Part shown: positions 26,301 through 33,990 of the stretch, in pieces | Position numbering within the stretch: position 1 is the first letter of the stretch | Layout: the number at the start of each line of letters is the position of its first letter | DNA from: Bacteroidota bacterium | Lineage (GTDB): Bacteria > Bacteroidota > Bacteroidia > UKL13-3 | Length of the DNA stretch: 51,238 bases | Assembly (NCBI GenBank): GCA_947507965.1 | Contig: CANNQU010000017.1 | Location: 1-51,238, forward strand | Direction of reading: 5' to 3' | Translations under genes and position numbers: made by a program | The notes under the pieces: model-generated | Told to the model about the DNA's origin: nothing | Databases searched by the model: none | The model's input: only the letters and a program-made list of their open reading frames with translations

Positions 26301-26467
26301 TTTTGCAAGCATTGCAGGGGCGCAAAGCCGATTTGAACAAAGACCATAAGACAACCATCTCTGAATTAAAAAATTATGTAAGCGAGCAAGTGCAACGGCT
26401 CACCGGGGGGCGTCAGACACCAACCTCTCGAAGAGAAAATTTTGATTCCGATTGGATTCTGTGGTAG
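23378..26467 (+). CDS. Exported WD40-repeat protein with C-terminal caspase (C14) domain
   Basis: A 1029-residue protein. A hydrophobic N-terminal leader (about 1-20) suggests export. WD40-type blades follow: S-N-T-I ... V-I-W-D-V at 31-65, L-T-G-H-L-S-N-I-T ... I-I-I-W-N near 205-245, and F-R-G-H-S-D-E-V ... I-K-L-W-D near 520-560, with degenerate blades between. After a beta-rich linker (about 650-750), residues 755-1029 form a caspase-like peptidase. The catalytic dyad is intact: H834 in S-G-H-G and C884 in D-A-C-H-S-G. The protein ends F-D-S-D-W-I-L-W, the usual tail of bacterial WD40-caspases. It is the last gene of the operon, overlapping the VWA gene by 4 nt. Cleavage target and trigger are unknown. 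Most well-known bacterial caspases act inside the cell, so export makes this one notable. Confidence 0.88.
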   Translation: MNKAQFIFYFLLFCNITLWTQRAELAIQRGHSNTIRLVSYSPSGELLASFGDDKQLVIWDVRKGKEIKSISLGQDNIDQIVFSADNQGVFIRHTGTYSYYNIGRSIFETWPSVEIIARNRMHYIALDNLFEVVIKNAKLYKKKPKEKKKIFQKSAEYFDEYFTAVDVSVANNLIIAGNDDGKVYLFKLSNGAKVPDATGTKRRTLTGHLSNITDLCFSPDQNYFATASADRSIIIWNTKTLRIERRLYTQSFRNYALAFSDDGNKLAVGNEIGQVKLIDLASTNIALINYPLHIHPVSKIQFDGNDKIMTSGYDNTLRITDLKTGESSFDLHYLKGLTIPNLINGFFEKGLKYYRNPYSIIKTFDHSRQGQYLAYSGVTKSRDYPILRVVDLHSKKEKRVVKQVKQIQSIRFVSDSTFISCDGSDSICYWTLLRNKIIFNTIVLPIEVTDVEIIDARYLLLRNGNSFSVYDGLNKVIIAQLPILSTCYTFDRERGQLLFADVNYLIHLFDLREHSFHETKVFRGHSDEVRCISFHPSKNVFASTGFDASIKLWDLATGELLVSIVPIGKDDRIVLTEENKYLISKKNLNSVGFKVGTSFFLAEQFDMEYNRPDLVLERLGFTEQKTLDIYKNAYVKRWKRMSYSESDTLLAVPKISLLNADRIPMVTKEDKVTIKIKATDDRLRLKRLLVEVNSIPIYGTQGVDLTASQSHAWDTLLEIKLSPGMNKISVSCINEQGIQSYRESFETEFIGSVAKSKMYFIGLGVTHYQDTNFNLKYAAKDIFDLASGIKKLYPEAKIILLTDSEATRENILKLKEQLMLTGINDKVIISLSGHGILGDKLDFYYATHDIDFRHPEIRGLLYDDLESLFDGIPARNKLLLVDACHSGEIDKTLDLKVDEKSGTTAVANGKVSVPRGAELLVDSNSIGMQNSFELMKEVFADISHGNGAVVISAAGGLEYALESNRWNNGVFTYAVLQALQGRKADLNKDHKTTISELKNYVSEQVQRLTGGRQTPTSRRENFDSDWILW

Positions 26468-26499
26468 TTCTGCTAGGATAAAGTTAAAGGGCGTACCTT

Positions 26500-26928
26500 T
26501 TAGTCCTCTATGGCCTCAATACCTTGTTGCTTCAGTCGTTCAAGGTTATCCTTCATGGCCTTAAGTTGTTCGGGTGCGTGATGGGACCAGGCGGTCATCT
26601 CACCCATGATTTTAAGGGGATGCAGAGAACGGAATGATTTTGTTGGATTTCCCGGATATTTCTTGTCGGTTAGGTTGGGGTCGTCTTCGATAGGGCCTGT
26701 AGGCTCCACGATATAAATTCTTTCACGTGCTTCTCCAACGGCAAGTTCAGCCCCCCAAATAGCAGCATCCAAGGTGGCTGTAAGGTAAATATATTTCGCT
26801 TTATTTCCTTGTCCGTAATTCGAATTAAAACCAGGGTTTATAAAGTCTCCCTCATTCAAATTTGCTTTGGTGCCGTGAAAGAATTGTAGGGTACTTGTGT
26901 CGGGGGGCGGTTTTATTGATTTATCCAT
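26500..26928 (-). CDS. arr: Rifampin ADP-ribosyltransferase
   Basis: A 142-residue enzyme that inactivates rifamycins by transferring ADP-ribose from NAD+ to the 23-hydroxyl. It matches the mycobacterial Arr protein closely from memory: F-H-G-T-K, Y-I-Y-L-T, L-D-A-A-I-W-G-A-E-L-A, V-E-P-T-G-P, E-D-D-P-N-L-T-D-K-K-Y-P-G-N-P-T and a final I-E-D. With the ATG at 26928 the catalytic residues fall at H18, Y48 and D83, one less than the H19, Y49, D84 of the characterised enzyme. This supports the start over the ATG at 26949. The gene is convergent with the caspase gene, with only a 32-bp gap. Arr homologues are common in environmental Bacteroidota, so resistance is a plausible but unproven phenotype. 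Confidence 0.93.
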   Translation of the reverse strand: MDKSIKPPPDTSTLQFFHGTKANLNEGDFINPGFNSNYGQGNKAKYIYLTATLDAAIWGAELAVGEARERIYIVEPTGPIEDDPNLTDKKYPGNPTKSFRSLHPLKIMGEMTAWSHHAPEQLKAMKDNLERLKQQGIEAIED

Positions 26929-27025
26929 TCGTCTTTTTTTTAATGTCATTGCTGTCCACTTGATTGTTCATGATACCATTTCCGTATTAAAAGAGGGGTG
27001 CGAAACAGCAAAGGTGCTGCATTTT

Positions 27026-27688
27026 CTAACTTGTTTGAGTAGGTCTTTTTATTTTTACGATATCAATCATTATTTTCACGATACAAAAGGCTGTAATCGA
27101 ATACAGATAAGCTGTCGATTGGTTTAACGGGATCTCAGTTTCGGTGTCACTAAATCCTCCTTTTAAATAAACAATAATAAAAGCAGTGATAATTACTGCA
27201 AGATGAATAATAATTTGTCGGTTATCAAAAATTGGAGCGTAATCGGAAGCTCGTGACTTTTTGTACTCCTCATTGAGAACAAAATTTAATAGAAACTGTA
27301 TCGCCTGATTTAAAACAAATCCAAGAAGCGCAAAATTAAATGTCGTATTCAGAAAAAACAAAATGTCTTTCACCGCTTGCTCCCCGGCTTTGCCCGACAA
27401 GGCAAAACCTAAGATAGGAACCAGGAATATGAGATAGAAGAAGAAAATAAGTGTCCGAATGCTTAAGTATGTTATTGCTTTTTTAGCTAAAGAAAGGGAA
27501 GGTATCATGGGGTCATCACCTCGGCTAAAAAGTATTTTCAAAGCGTTAAACACAGCGATGATCAATGTTTCAATCCAGTACAAGTAAAAAACCGTAAAAG
27601 GCGACCAGTTCCATTGCCAGACGCCCCAGATGGGAAGCAGATTGATGGCAATGGTAAATGCGAGTGAGGGTATTTTATCTTTATACAT
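27026..27688 (-). CDS. DUF6498-like multi-pass membrane protein
   Basis: A 220-residue inner-membrane protein with about five to six hydrophobic helices. The N-terminal pattern (I-W-G-V-W-Q-W-N-W-S-P-F-T-V-F-Y-L-Y-W-I-E-T-L-I) with a Trp-rich first loop and a Y-W-x-E motif is what I recall for the DUF6498 family. The function of that family is unknown. The ATG at 27688 is preferred to 27718, since the extra ten residues add nothing family-like. It lies 97 bp upstream of arr on the same strand and 185 bp from the TonB receptor stop. Confidence 0.72.
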   Translation of the reverse strand: MYKDKIPSLAFTIAINLLPIWGVWQWNWSPFTVFYLYWIETLIIAVFNALKILFSRGDDPMIPSLSLAKKAITYLSIRTLIFFFYLIFLVPILGFALSGKAGEQAVKDILFFLNTTFNFALLGFVLNQAIQFLLNFVLNEEYKKSRASDYAPIFDNRQIIIHLAVIITAFIIVYLKGGFSDTETEIPLNQSTAYLYSITAFCIVKIMIDIVKIKRPTQTS

Positions 27689-27815
27689 AAGATTGCAAAC
27701 ATAATACGGAAAGAGCATTATGCGCTAACATCAATGTAAATAAAATACATTCAACATCCCGGCATCGAAACAGGAAACATAAAGAGTGGAAATGTGATTT
27801 CGGAAAAATTGAAAT

Positions 27816-27853
27816 AAAAAAAAACTGCCAACATAAAGAAGGCAGTTTTTTTT
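27816..27853 (-). terminator. Intrinsic terminator of the TonB-dependent receptor gene
   Basis: An A-tract and CTGCC pair with GGCAG and a T-tract across an 11-nt loop, 20 bp downstream of the receptor stop. The A/T tracts on both sides make it usable in either direction. Confidence 0.8.
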
Positions 27854-27873
27854 ATTTAGAATGTACTTATAGT

Positions 27874-30800
27874 TTAGTTAAATGAGTAGCGTATGCCAAA
27901 TTGCATTTGCCAAACATCTTCCATGGTAAAGCGAGGCTTGGTAACAGTAACCGGTAATACCCCTGTTTGATTATCAATTTGCATTTGATAAACTGGTTGA
28001 TTGGTATTGGCGTCACGTTTTACAAATTTCAATGGCACATTATTTACCACTTGATTACCTACACCCCAACCTTTGTTTAAGAGGTTGCCCAAATTGTAAA
28101 TGTCGGCATGAATTTGCAAACTGTGTTTGGTGTTCTTCACTTTAATAGAATAATTTTGTGCATAGCTAAAATCTACGGTGGTATACATTTTTAATAATGC
28201 CCCGTTACGTTCTGCATATTTTCCACGATTGGCTTTTAAATAATCATTACTGTTGATTAAAGTTTCAAAAGCAACTTGTTGGTCAGCGATAGAATAGGTT
28301 TTAGCACCTGCTGTTAAGGCTTGGAACTGCAAATCTGTTGCTTTTGATGGGATAAACATCAAGTCGTTATTGCTAATTTGATCGCCATTAACATCACCGT
28401 TAATTGCGAATGAATAGCGTCCTTGACTTCCACTTTGGAAGAAGATTCCGATGGTTTGAGAAAATGCTTCAGTATGCTTATGTGTATAAGAAATAGCAGC
28501 AATAACACGTTGACGTTGATCGAAGTCGGAATAGGCTAAAGATGGCTTGTTATTTCCATTCACCGTTAAGTTATTTGTCCATGATGAGAAGGCGATAGAG
28601 CTTGCTGAGGTTAAATCTTTCGCCATGGCAAAATTGTAGGCGGCCATTAAATAAACACCTTCTTTGAAAGTTTTTTCCAATTTGGCAGTAATCGACATCG
28701 ACGAACCCATATTATTGCTTCTTAATACCGTGGCATCATTAATCGATTTGTTGATTTTATTGGTATCGTTTTTATTCGCAGTCACCGCAATTAGATTACC
28801 ATAGTATGGACGGTTATCAACACCGGTGTAAGTACCAACCGATGGTTTCATATTGGCATTGATATAATAAACGGCGTTCACATTCTTACTAAAGATACCT
28901 TCAAAAGTACCGATAACTCCTCCAGGCAATTTCGCATCGACAGCCACATTGGTTCTCCATAATTGTGGGAACTTGTAATCTTGATCAACCACGGCGATAT
29001 TATAGGTAGATGGCAAGGTAGGGGTTGCAGGAATGTATTTGGTAGGATCGGCACTAAACTGATAAGCCGTTGTATTGCTAATATTCATAGCCCCTGTTAA
29101 AACACCATTATTACCCACTTGGTTAGAAACATAAACAAATGGAGGAGTGCCACTAAATAATCCAGTACCACCTCTTACCTGTAATGAACGATCTCCTTTT
29201 ACATTCCAGTTGAATCCAATACGTGGAGAGAATAACGGATTTGATTTAGGTAATTTATCAGTATGTAATGAAAGTGGTTTTCCTGTTTCATCCATAAATG
29301 CCAAAGTGTCGACTTTTGGATTGTTTAAAGCGGTATTGCCATACATTGGGATATCGACACGAACGCCTGCTGTTAATTTAAAGCGTGAGCTTACATTATA
29401 CTCATCCTGAACATAAATACCAGGGTAGTTAACTTTGGTAGTTGCTGTAGGTAAGCCTTTGTCGGCCAATGCCGAATAAGTTAATTGATATTGACGAATA
29501 GATACTAAACCACCGGTAGTATCGCCATTAGCCGATTTGTAGAAATCGCTTAATGAATTAAACGCAAAGTTTCCATAATAGCGGGGGGTGAAAGTATTCT
29601 CAAATTTATATTGTTGGTAGTTAATCCCAGCAGTAATAGTATGTTTGTTGAAATACTTTGTGAAGTTATCTTGAAATTGAATCACATCTGTATTTAAAAT
29701 ATTGTTCGGTGTAAACAGCTCGTAACCAAAAGAGGTGTAAGTTTTCCCACCCGATAAAATATCTACAAAAGGAAACGGTGTTGCGTTATTTGACGAACGA
29801 AAATCGCGCATGGCAGTATAGCCTATCTGCACTGAGTTAGTCATGCTATTGCCAATATTGGTATTTAATTCAGCAATAACTGAAGTAAGATTATTATTGA
29901 TAATATAATTTGCATTTGAGAATCCAAGTGCGTCGGTATTATTCGAACGGTTACCACTAATAACACCACTATTACTCATAGGCACGTCACGTTTAGAATA
30001 AAGACTGTTGTAACGAACACTTACCCTGTTTTTATCGTTCACATTCCAATCAATTTTCGCTAAAAATTTATTACTCTCGGTGAGCAAAGCATAGTTTTCA
30101 TATCCTCCAGCATCATATCCATATTTATTCATCAAGAAACTATGTAATGAGTCGAGTGAAGAAGCAGTAACTCTGGTTACATTGGCTCCTGAAACACCTG
30201 ACCTGGCTGCTAAATATTGGGTTGCAGGATCGCTGCGGCGTTCAAACTCTCCGTTGACGAAGATGAACAGTTTGTTTTTTATGATTGGGGCACCCAACCG
30301 AAAGCCAGTTTGATTCACACTGAACTTGTTAGGGGTTACTGTATTGTCGCCGGCATAACGACCCACCATTGATTCGTTTCTGGAATTTCTAAAAATCGAA
30401 GCTTCGATAGTGTTGGTACCTGAACGTGTTACGGTATTAATTCCGGCACCGGTAAAGCCATTATAGCGAATATCAAATGGGGCAAGATTTACTTGAATTT
30501 CTTGTATCGCATCCAATGAAATTGGAGTTGAATTGGTTTGTCCGCCTGGTGCAGAAGCTAATCCAAAACTATTGTTAAATACAGATCCATCAATGGTTAA
30601 ATTGTTATATCGGCTATCTTGTCCAGCAAATGAAATACCTGCCCCTGCGGTAGAAGCAACTGAACTTGAACGTCCTTGTGGTGTTAAACGCAAGAAATCG
30701 TACAAGCTACGGTTAATGGTAGGTAATGTTTGCAATTGCTCCTTACTGATGGTGGTAGAAGCACCTGTACGTTTATCATTAAGAATACTATTTTTTTCTA

Positions 30801-31167
30801 CTACCACCTCTGCTGTAGCCAAATCCACCGTGTTCTCAATCAATACAAAATTAGCTTCGAAAGCTTGTCCTAAACTTAGATAAATATTCTCTAGTTTTTG
30901 GGTTTTGTATCCGATAAAGGAAATGGTCAAAGTATAAGGACCACCTATACGAACAGAGGGCAAATTAAAAGAACCATCTTTACGAGTGGTGTTGCCCGAA
31001 ATACTACCAGATGGGTTGTGTAAAGCAGCTACGGTAGCTCCTATAATTGCTTCGCCTTTAGAATCTACGACCTTCCCCATGATTGATGAAGAAGTCGCAT
31101 TTTGTGCCATTCCATGAATCGACACCATCGAAATTAGTAAAAAAATTAAATGTTTAAAATGGATCAT
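27874..31167 (-). CDS. TonB-dependent receptor, Oar-like, with N-terminal carboxypeptidase-regulatory-like domain
   Basis: A 1097-residue outer-membrane transporter. A signal peptide (ending G-M-A-Q near residue 22) is followed by a CarboxypepD_reg-like Ig domain (about 25-110; G-K-V-V-D-S-K-G-E-A-I-I-G-A-T-V). The plug domain is at about 120-255. The remaining residues form a 22-stranded barrel ending in alternating aromatic residues (M-Q-F-G-I-R-Y-S-F-N). This layout matches the Oar/OmpA-related TonB receptors that carry large substrates such as peptides or polysaccharides, sometimes working with secreted proteases. No SusD partner is adjacent, so it is unlikely to be a classical SusC. The substrate is unknown. 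A terminator follows the gene. Confidence 0.9.
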   Translation of the reverse strand: MIHFKHLIFLLISMVSIHGMAQNATSSSIMGKVVDSKGEAIIGATVAALHNPSGSISGNTTRKDGSFNLPSVRIGGPYTLTISFIGYKTQKLENIYLSLGQAFEANFVLIENTVDLATAEVVVEKNSILNDKRTGASTTISKEQLQTLPTINRSLYDFLRLTPQGRSSSVASTAGAGISFAGQDSRYNNLTIDGSVFNNSFGLASAPGGQTNSTPISLDAIQEIQVNLAPFDIRYNGFTGAGINTVTRSGTNTIEASIFRNSRNESMVGRYAGDNTVTPNKFSVNQTGFRLGAPIIKNKLFIFVNGEFERRSDPATQYLAARSGVSGANVTRVTASSLDSLHSFLMNKYGYDAGGYENYALLTESNKFLAKIDWNVNDKNRVSVRYNSLYSKRDVPMSNSGVISGNRSNNTDALGFSNANYIINNNLTSVIAELNTNIGNSMTNSVQIGYTAMRDFRSSNNATPFPFVDILSGGKTYTSFGYELFTPNNILNTDVIQFQDNFTKYFNKHTITAGINYQQYKFENTFTPRYYGNFAFNSLSDFYKSANGDTTGGLVSIRQYQLTYSALADKGLPTATTKVNYPGIYVQDEYNVSSRFKLTAGVRVDIPMYGNTALNNPKVDTLAFMDETGKPLSLHTDKLPKSNPLFSPRIGFNWNVKGDRSLQVRGGTGLFSGTPPFVYVSNQVGNNGVLTGAMNISNTTAYQFSADPTKYIPATPTLPSTYNIAVVDQDYKFPQLWRTNVAVDAKLPGGVIGTFEGIFSKNVNAVYYINANMKPSVGTYTGVDNRPYYGNLIAVTANKNDTNKINKSINDATVLRSNNMGSSMSITAKLEKTFKEGVYLMAAYNFAMAKDLTSASSIAFSSWTNNLTVNGNNKPSLAYSDFDQRQRVIAAISYTHKHTEAFSQTIGIFFQSGSQGRYSFAINGDVNGDQISNNDLMFIPSKATDLQFQALTAGAKTYSIADQQVAFETLINSNDYLKANRGKYAERNGALLKMYTTVDFSYAQNYSIKVKNTKHSLQIHADIYNLGNLLNKGWGVGNQVVNNVPLKFVKRDANTNQPVYQMQIDNQTGVLPVTVTKPRFTMEDVWQMQFGIRYSFN

Positions 31168-31531
31168 ATAATATTGATTAGGTTAAAAAAAATAAGCCAA
31201 TTAGAATCAATTCCAAATTGTATTAAACTTCTATATGTATCTGTACCTTGTGTGATAGTACAATTTCAGAATCTTGATTCTTGGGCAAATCTAATTTTCT
31301 TGAGTTTAGGTAGTGTTAATTGAATATTAACATATTGCAAACAAAGAGTTCCATTTCGCTGTTCTGAATAACTATGATGAATTCATTATTGATTTCTTTA
31401 GGACCCGTTTTTAATGGTCATTCAAAAATATATAAACAGCCGATTTGTTTGTTGAACCAATAATTTTAAACTCGCTTCACATTCTGGTCACACATTTAGA
31501 ATTATTTGCCGACAAAATAATTTCCTTCATC
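31168..31531. other. Divergent promoter region, no gene seen
   Basis: This 364-bp AT-rich gap separates the TonB receptor (-) from the phosphoesterase (+). It must hold promoters for both, but I found no clean TAnnTTTG box. An in-frame TTG at 31445 could extend the phosphoesterase by 29 residues, but those do not resemble the family. Confidence 0.45.
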
Positions 31532-32371
31532 ATGCATAAAAGAGAAATTGAGATCGCCGTTGTTTCAGATGTTCATTTGGGTACTTACGGTTGCCATGCT
31601 GACGAACTAAATCAGTATCTAAGTTCTATTAAACCTCGAACCCTCATTTTAAATGGCGACATCATTGACATGTGGCAATTCAGCAAATCCTATTTTCCTG
31701 AGTCACATATAAAAGTCATCAGAACTATTCTGAAATTTATTGAAGATGGGGTTAAGGTATACTATATCACCGGCAACCATGATGAGAAACTGCGAAGTTT
31801 TACCAATTTATACTTAGGGAAATTAACCGTCACCGATAAGCTGATTATGACTATTGACGGTAAACAAACTTGGTTCTTTCATGGCGATATCTTTGATGTA
31901 AGCATGAAGCATGCGAAGTGGTTGGCAAAACTCGGAGGCAAAGGGTATGATTTGCTAATTGTGCTCAATAAAACCATCAACAATATTTTATTTCGGTTGG
32001 GCTACGGAAGAATTTCGCTCTCCAAGAAAATTAAGGACAGTGTAAAAAAAGCAGTCTCTTTTATTTCCGACTTCGAGAGCACGGTGATCGAATTAGCAGC
32101 ATGTCAAAATTACGACACTGTGGTATGTGGGCATATTCATTCACCGATCATCAAGACGGTGGTAGAAGGTGGGCGTGATATTAATTATATGAATTCGGGC
32201 GATTGGGTTGAGAATCTATCCTCTTTAGAATATAATAATAACAGCTGGAAGGTATATAAATTTCATGAGCAAACAACACTAAGTAGTGCTCTGGCTATGC
32301 CCCAAAGAAACAAGATTAAATTGACTCGAAAAGATTTGGAACTCTCCTTACAAGAGCTTACTATTTTATAA
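31532..32371 (+). CDS. Metallophosphoesterase similar to UDP-2,3-diacylglucosamine diphosphatase (LpxH-like)
   Basis: A 279-residue calcineurin-like phosphoesterase. The metal-binding motifs are in order: D-V-H-L-G (near residue 12-16), N-G-D-I-I-D (near 42-47), G-N-H-D-E-K, and the late C-G-H-I-H-S-P with a final G-D-W-V-E. The overall pattern (H-L-G then N-G-D-I-I-D-M-W, then G-N-H-D) resembles the LpxH/YbbF group acting on UDP-diacylglucosamine, but other glycolipid or nucleotide diphosphates are possible. The ATG at 31532 is used because the upstream residues begin only with a TTG. The next gene, a glycosyltransferase, starts 8 bp after the stop, so they form an operon, probably for a cell-envelope glycolipid. 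Confidence 0.85.
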   Translation: MHKREIEIAVVSDVHLGTYGCHADELNQYLSSIKPRTLILNGDIIDMWQFSKSYFPESHIKVIRTILKFIEDGVKVYYITGNHDEKLRSFTNLYLGKLTVTDKLIMTIDGKQTWFFHGDIFDVSMKHAKWLAKLGGKGYDLLIVLNKTINNILFRLGYGRISLSKKIKDSVKKAVSFISDFESTVIELAACQNYDTVVCGHIHSPIIKTVVEGGRDINYMNSGDWVENLSSLEYNNNSWKVYKFHEQTTLSSALAMPQRNKIKLTRKDLELSLQELTIL

Positions 32372-32379
32372 TTCTTGAT

Positions 32380-33405
32380 ATGAAAATATTATTCGCAATT
32401 CAAGGCACAGGCAATGGTCATTTGAGCAGAGCCAAAGAGATAATCCCTTTCTTACTTAAATATGCTGATGTCGATCTCTTAGTGAGTGGGACTCAGTCTC
32501 AGATTGAACTTCCTTATATTGTAAAATACAAAAAAAGAGGTATTAGTTTTACTCCTGGTGTCGATGGCAAGATAGACTACCGGCATACGATTAAAAATTT
32601 AAAGCCATGGGAGTGTATGAAAGATATTTATCAGCTTCCTGTGGCAGATTACGATTTGGTTCTAAACGATTTTGAGCCCATCACTGCCTGGGCTTGTAAA
32701 TTAAAAGGCAAAGAGTGTGTTTCCTTAAGTCATCAGGCCTCTTTCTTATCGACCCAAACTCCAAGGCCAGATAAAAAAAGTGTTTGGTGTGAGAAGTTGT
32801 TTCGCCATTATGCTCCTTGTTCTCATCATATTGGTTTTCATTTCAAAAATTATGATCAGTTTATTAAAACACCGATCATACGAAATGATGTGAGAGTATT
32901 GGAACCTACCCAATTGAATCATATCACCGTATATCTTCCAGCCTACAGCTTGGATTTCCTAGCGCCTTTTTTAGAGAAGGTGGAAGATGTAGAATGGCAT
33001 GTGTTCACCAAGAACCATCTCACCGATTTTCATCATCGAAATATCAAACTCATGCCGATTACCAATGAAGGCTATTTAAAAAGCTTGGCAAGCAGCCTTG
33101 GCTTGCTTACTGGCGGTGGCTTTGAAGCTCCTGCAGAAGCAACCTTTCTCAACAAAAAAGTTTTAATGATTCCGATTCAAGGGCATTATGAGCAGTTATG
33201 TAATTCTGTAGCATTCAAAAATTTAGGAGGGTCCTATGTGAAAAATATCAATTTAGATTTTAAGGTGAAATTAAATCAATGGCTTAATTTCTATGCCCCC
33301 ATAAAGATAAACTTCCCTGATATAACTCGAGATATCGTAGAAGAAGTAATCAACTTAAAGGAGCGCTTCGCTTCTAATACACATGATCCAGCACCTTCTT
33401 TCTAA
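32380..33405 (+). CDS. Glycosyltransferase of the MJ1255/VC2487 (TIGR00661) type
   Basis: A 341-residue GT-B-like enzyme. It starts with the glycosyltransferase P-loop-like G-T-G-N-G-H-L-S-R-A. The C-terminal half has L-L-T-G-G-G-F-E-A-P-A-E-A and I-P-I-Q-G-H-Y-E-Q, both hallmarks of this family and of MurG-like UDP-sugar sites. No signal peptide or helices are seen, so it works at the cytosolic face of the membrane. It follows the LpxH-like phosphoesterase by 8 bp. As far as I recall, members of this family are found beside phosphoesterases in other phyla too, which suggests a conserved two-step lipid-sugar pathway. The acceptor and donor are unknown. A strong terminator follows at 33527. 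Confidence 0.82.
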   Translation: MKILFAIQGTGNGHLSRAKEIIPFLLKYADVDLLVSGTQSQIELPYIVKYKKRGISFTPGVDGKIDYRHTIKNLKPWECMKDIYQLPVADYDLVLNDFEPITAWACKLKGKECVSLSHQASFLSTQTPRPDKKSVWCEKLFRHYAPCSHHIGFHFKNYDQFIKTPIIRNDVRVLEPTQLNHITVYLPAYSLDFLAPFLEKVEDVEWHVFTKNHLTDFHHRNIKLMPITNEGYLKSLASSLGLLTGGGFEAPAEATFLNKKVLMIPIQGHYEQLCNSVAFKNLGGSYVKNINLDFKVKLNQWLNFYAPIKINFPDITRDIVEEVINLKERFASNTHDPAPSF

Positions 33406-33526
33406 TTTTCCTAACAGACATTGACTTTAATCCATAGGGGGCATACCCCTTTTATAACGATGTAACCGTGGTAATAAATCTTAAGTAGTTTTTAACGCTA
33501 ATTCAACCAGGAATTCAAGAAAAAAC

Positions 33527-33556
33527 AAAAACCCCTGAATGTCTTCAGGGGTTTTT
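33527..33556. terminator. Strong bidirectional terminator
   Basis: Perfect 13-bp arms, AAAAACCCCTGAA (33527-33539) and TTCAGGGGTTTTT (33544-33556), with a 4-nt loop. It ends the phosphoesterase/glycosyltransferase operon. On the minus strand it also lies just beyond the decayed tRNA-Glu end, as expected for the original tRNA terminator. Confidence 0.85.
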
Positions 33557-33567
33557 CGGTTTAGGAT

Positions 33568-33581
33568 AGTAGCCCGTAGGG
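33568..33581. other. Candidate attachment-site copy (tRNA-Glu 3' end remnant)
   Basis: Fourteen bases here are identical to 35252-35265, the 3' end of the intact tRNA-Glu gene. The next 20 bases still match it at about half of positions, as if the rest of the tRNA arm had decayed. With the intact tRNA as the other copy, the pair brackets the ATPase gene like attL and attR of an integrated element. Confidence 0.5.
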
Positions 33582-33940
33582 TGGTTGAAATCTCTTTTCA
33601 AATCGCGGTTTATTAGAATCAATAAAACCCATAAAACTCAATGTTTATAGTAGTTTTACAAATATTACTGTTTAGATAATCCCCGATTTCGCCCAATAAA
33701 GTCATAGGTAAAAATCCACCTGTTTGAGAAAAACGCCACCTGTTTTTCCACCAAAATAGTTTTTTTATAGGATAATTCTTTGCGAATTTAAAAGGAATAT
33801 TTTTCTAATTTATTCAATGGATCTGAACTCCATCAAATCTTAGTATTTTATTAGCATACCATTTCGAACTGCTTATGTTTTTATTCCCGATATCGAAAAA
33901 CCTGTTTTTTAAAACCCTAAAATTATAAGAAACCATTTCA

Positions 33941-33981
33941 ATATGGAATTATTTGGAATCTCATTCCATATAATTCCATAT
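33941..33981. promoter_or_regulatory. 41-bp palindrome over the ATPase promoter
   Basis: Outer arms ATATGGAATTAT (33941-33952) and ATAATTCCATAT (33970-33981) are a perfect 12-bp inverted repeat. Inside them TTGGAAT and ATTCCAT pair again with one mismatch around a CTC centre. The result is four GGAAT half-sites about one helical turn apart. It runs into the -7 box TATCTTTG at 33979-33986, 4 nt before the ATG, so a bound dimer or tetramer would block transcription. It could instead act as an mRNA hairpin or a recombination site. Confidence 0.6.
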
Positions 33982-33986
33982 CTTTG
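33979..33986 (+). promoter_or_regulatory. -7 box (TATCTTTG) of the ATPase gene
   Basis: Fits TAnnTTTG; a TTTG at 33952-33955 could be the -33 element, though the 23-nt spacing is slightly long. The box is 4 nt from the start codon, implying a nearly leaderless mRNA if used. Confidence 0.45.
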
Positions 33987-33990
33987 TTTC

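Larger units (their letters stand above)
33406..33990. other. Long gene-free stretch: terminator, decayed tRNA-Glu 3' end, AT-rich DNA and promoter palindrome
   Basis: This 585-bp gap holds an intrinsic terminator (33527-33556), a copy of the tRNA-Glu 3' end (33568 onward), then about 350 bp of AT-rich DNA with nothing recognisable. It ends with the palindromic promoter of the ATPase gene. Confidence 0.6.

Noticed and set aside
23378-26467. Caspase gene as part of a cytoplasmic abortive-infection system
   Set aside because: The predicted signal peptide and the exported neighbours argue against a cytoplasmic defence role; kept only as an open possibility.
27874-31167. SusC-type polysaccharide receptor
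   Set aside because: No SusD gene is adjacent and the sequence looks more like the Oar type, so the label SusC was not used.
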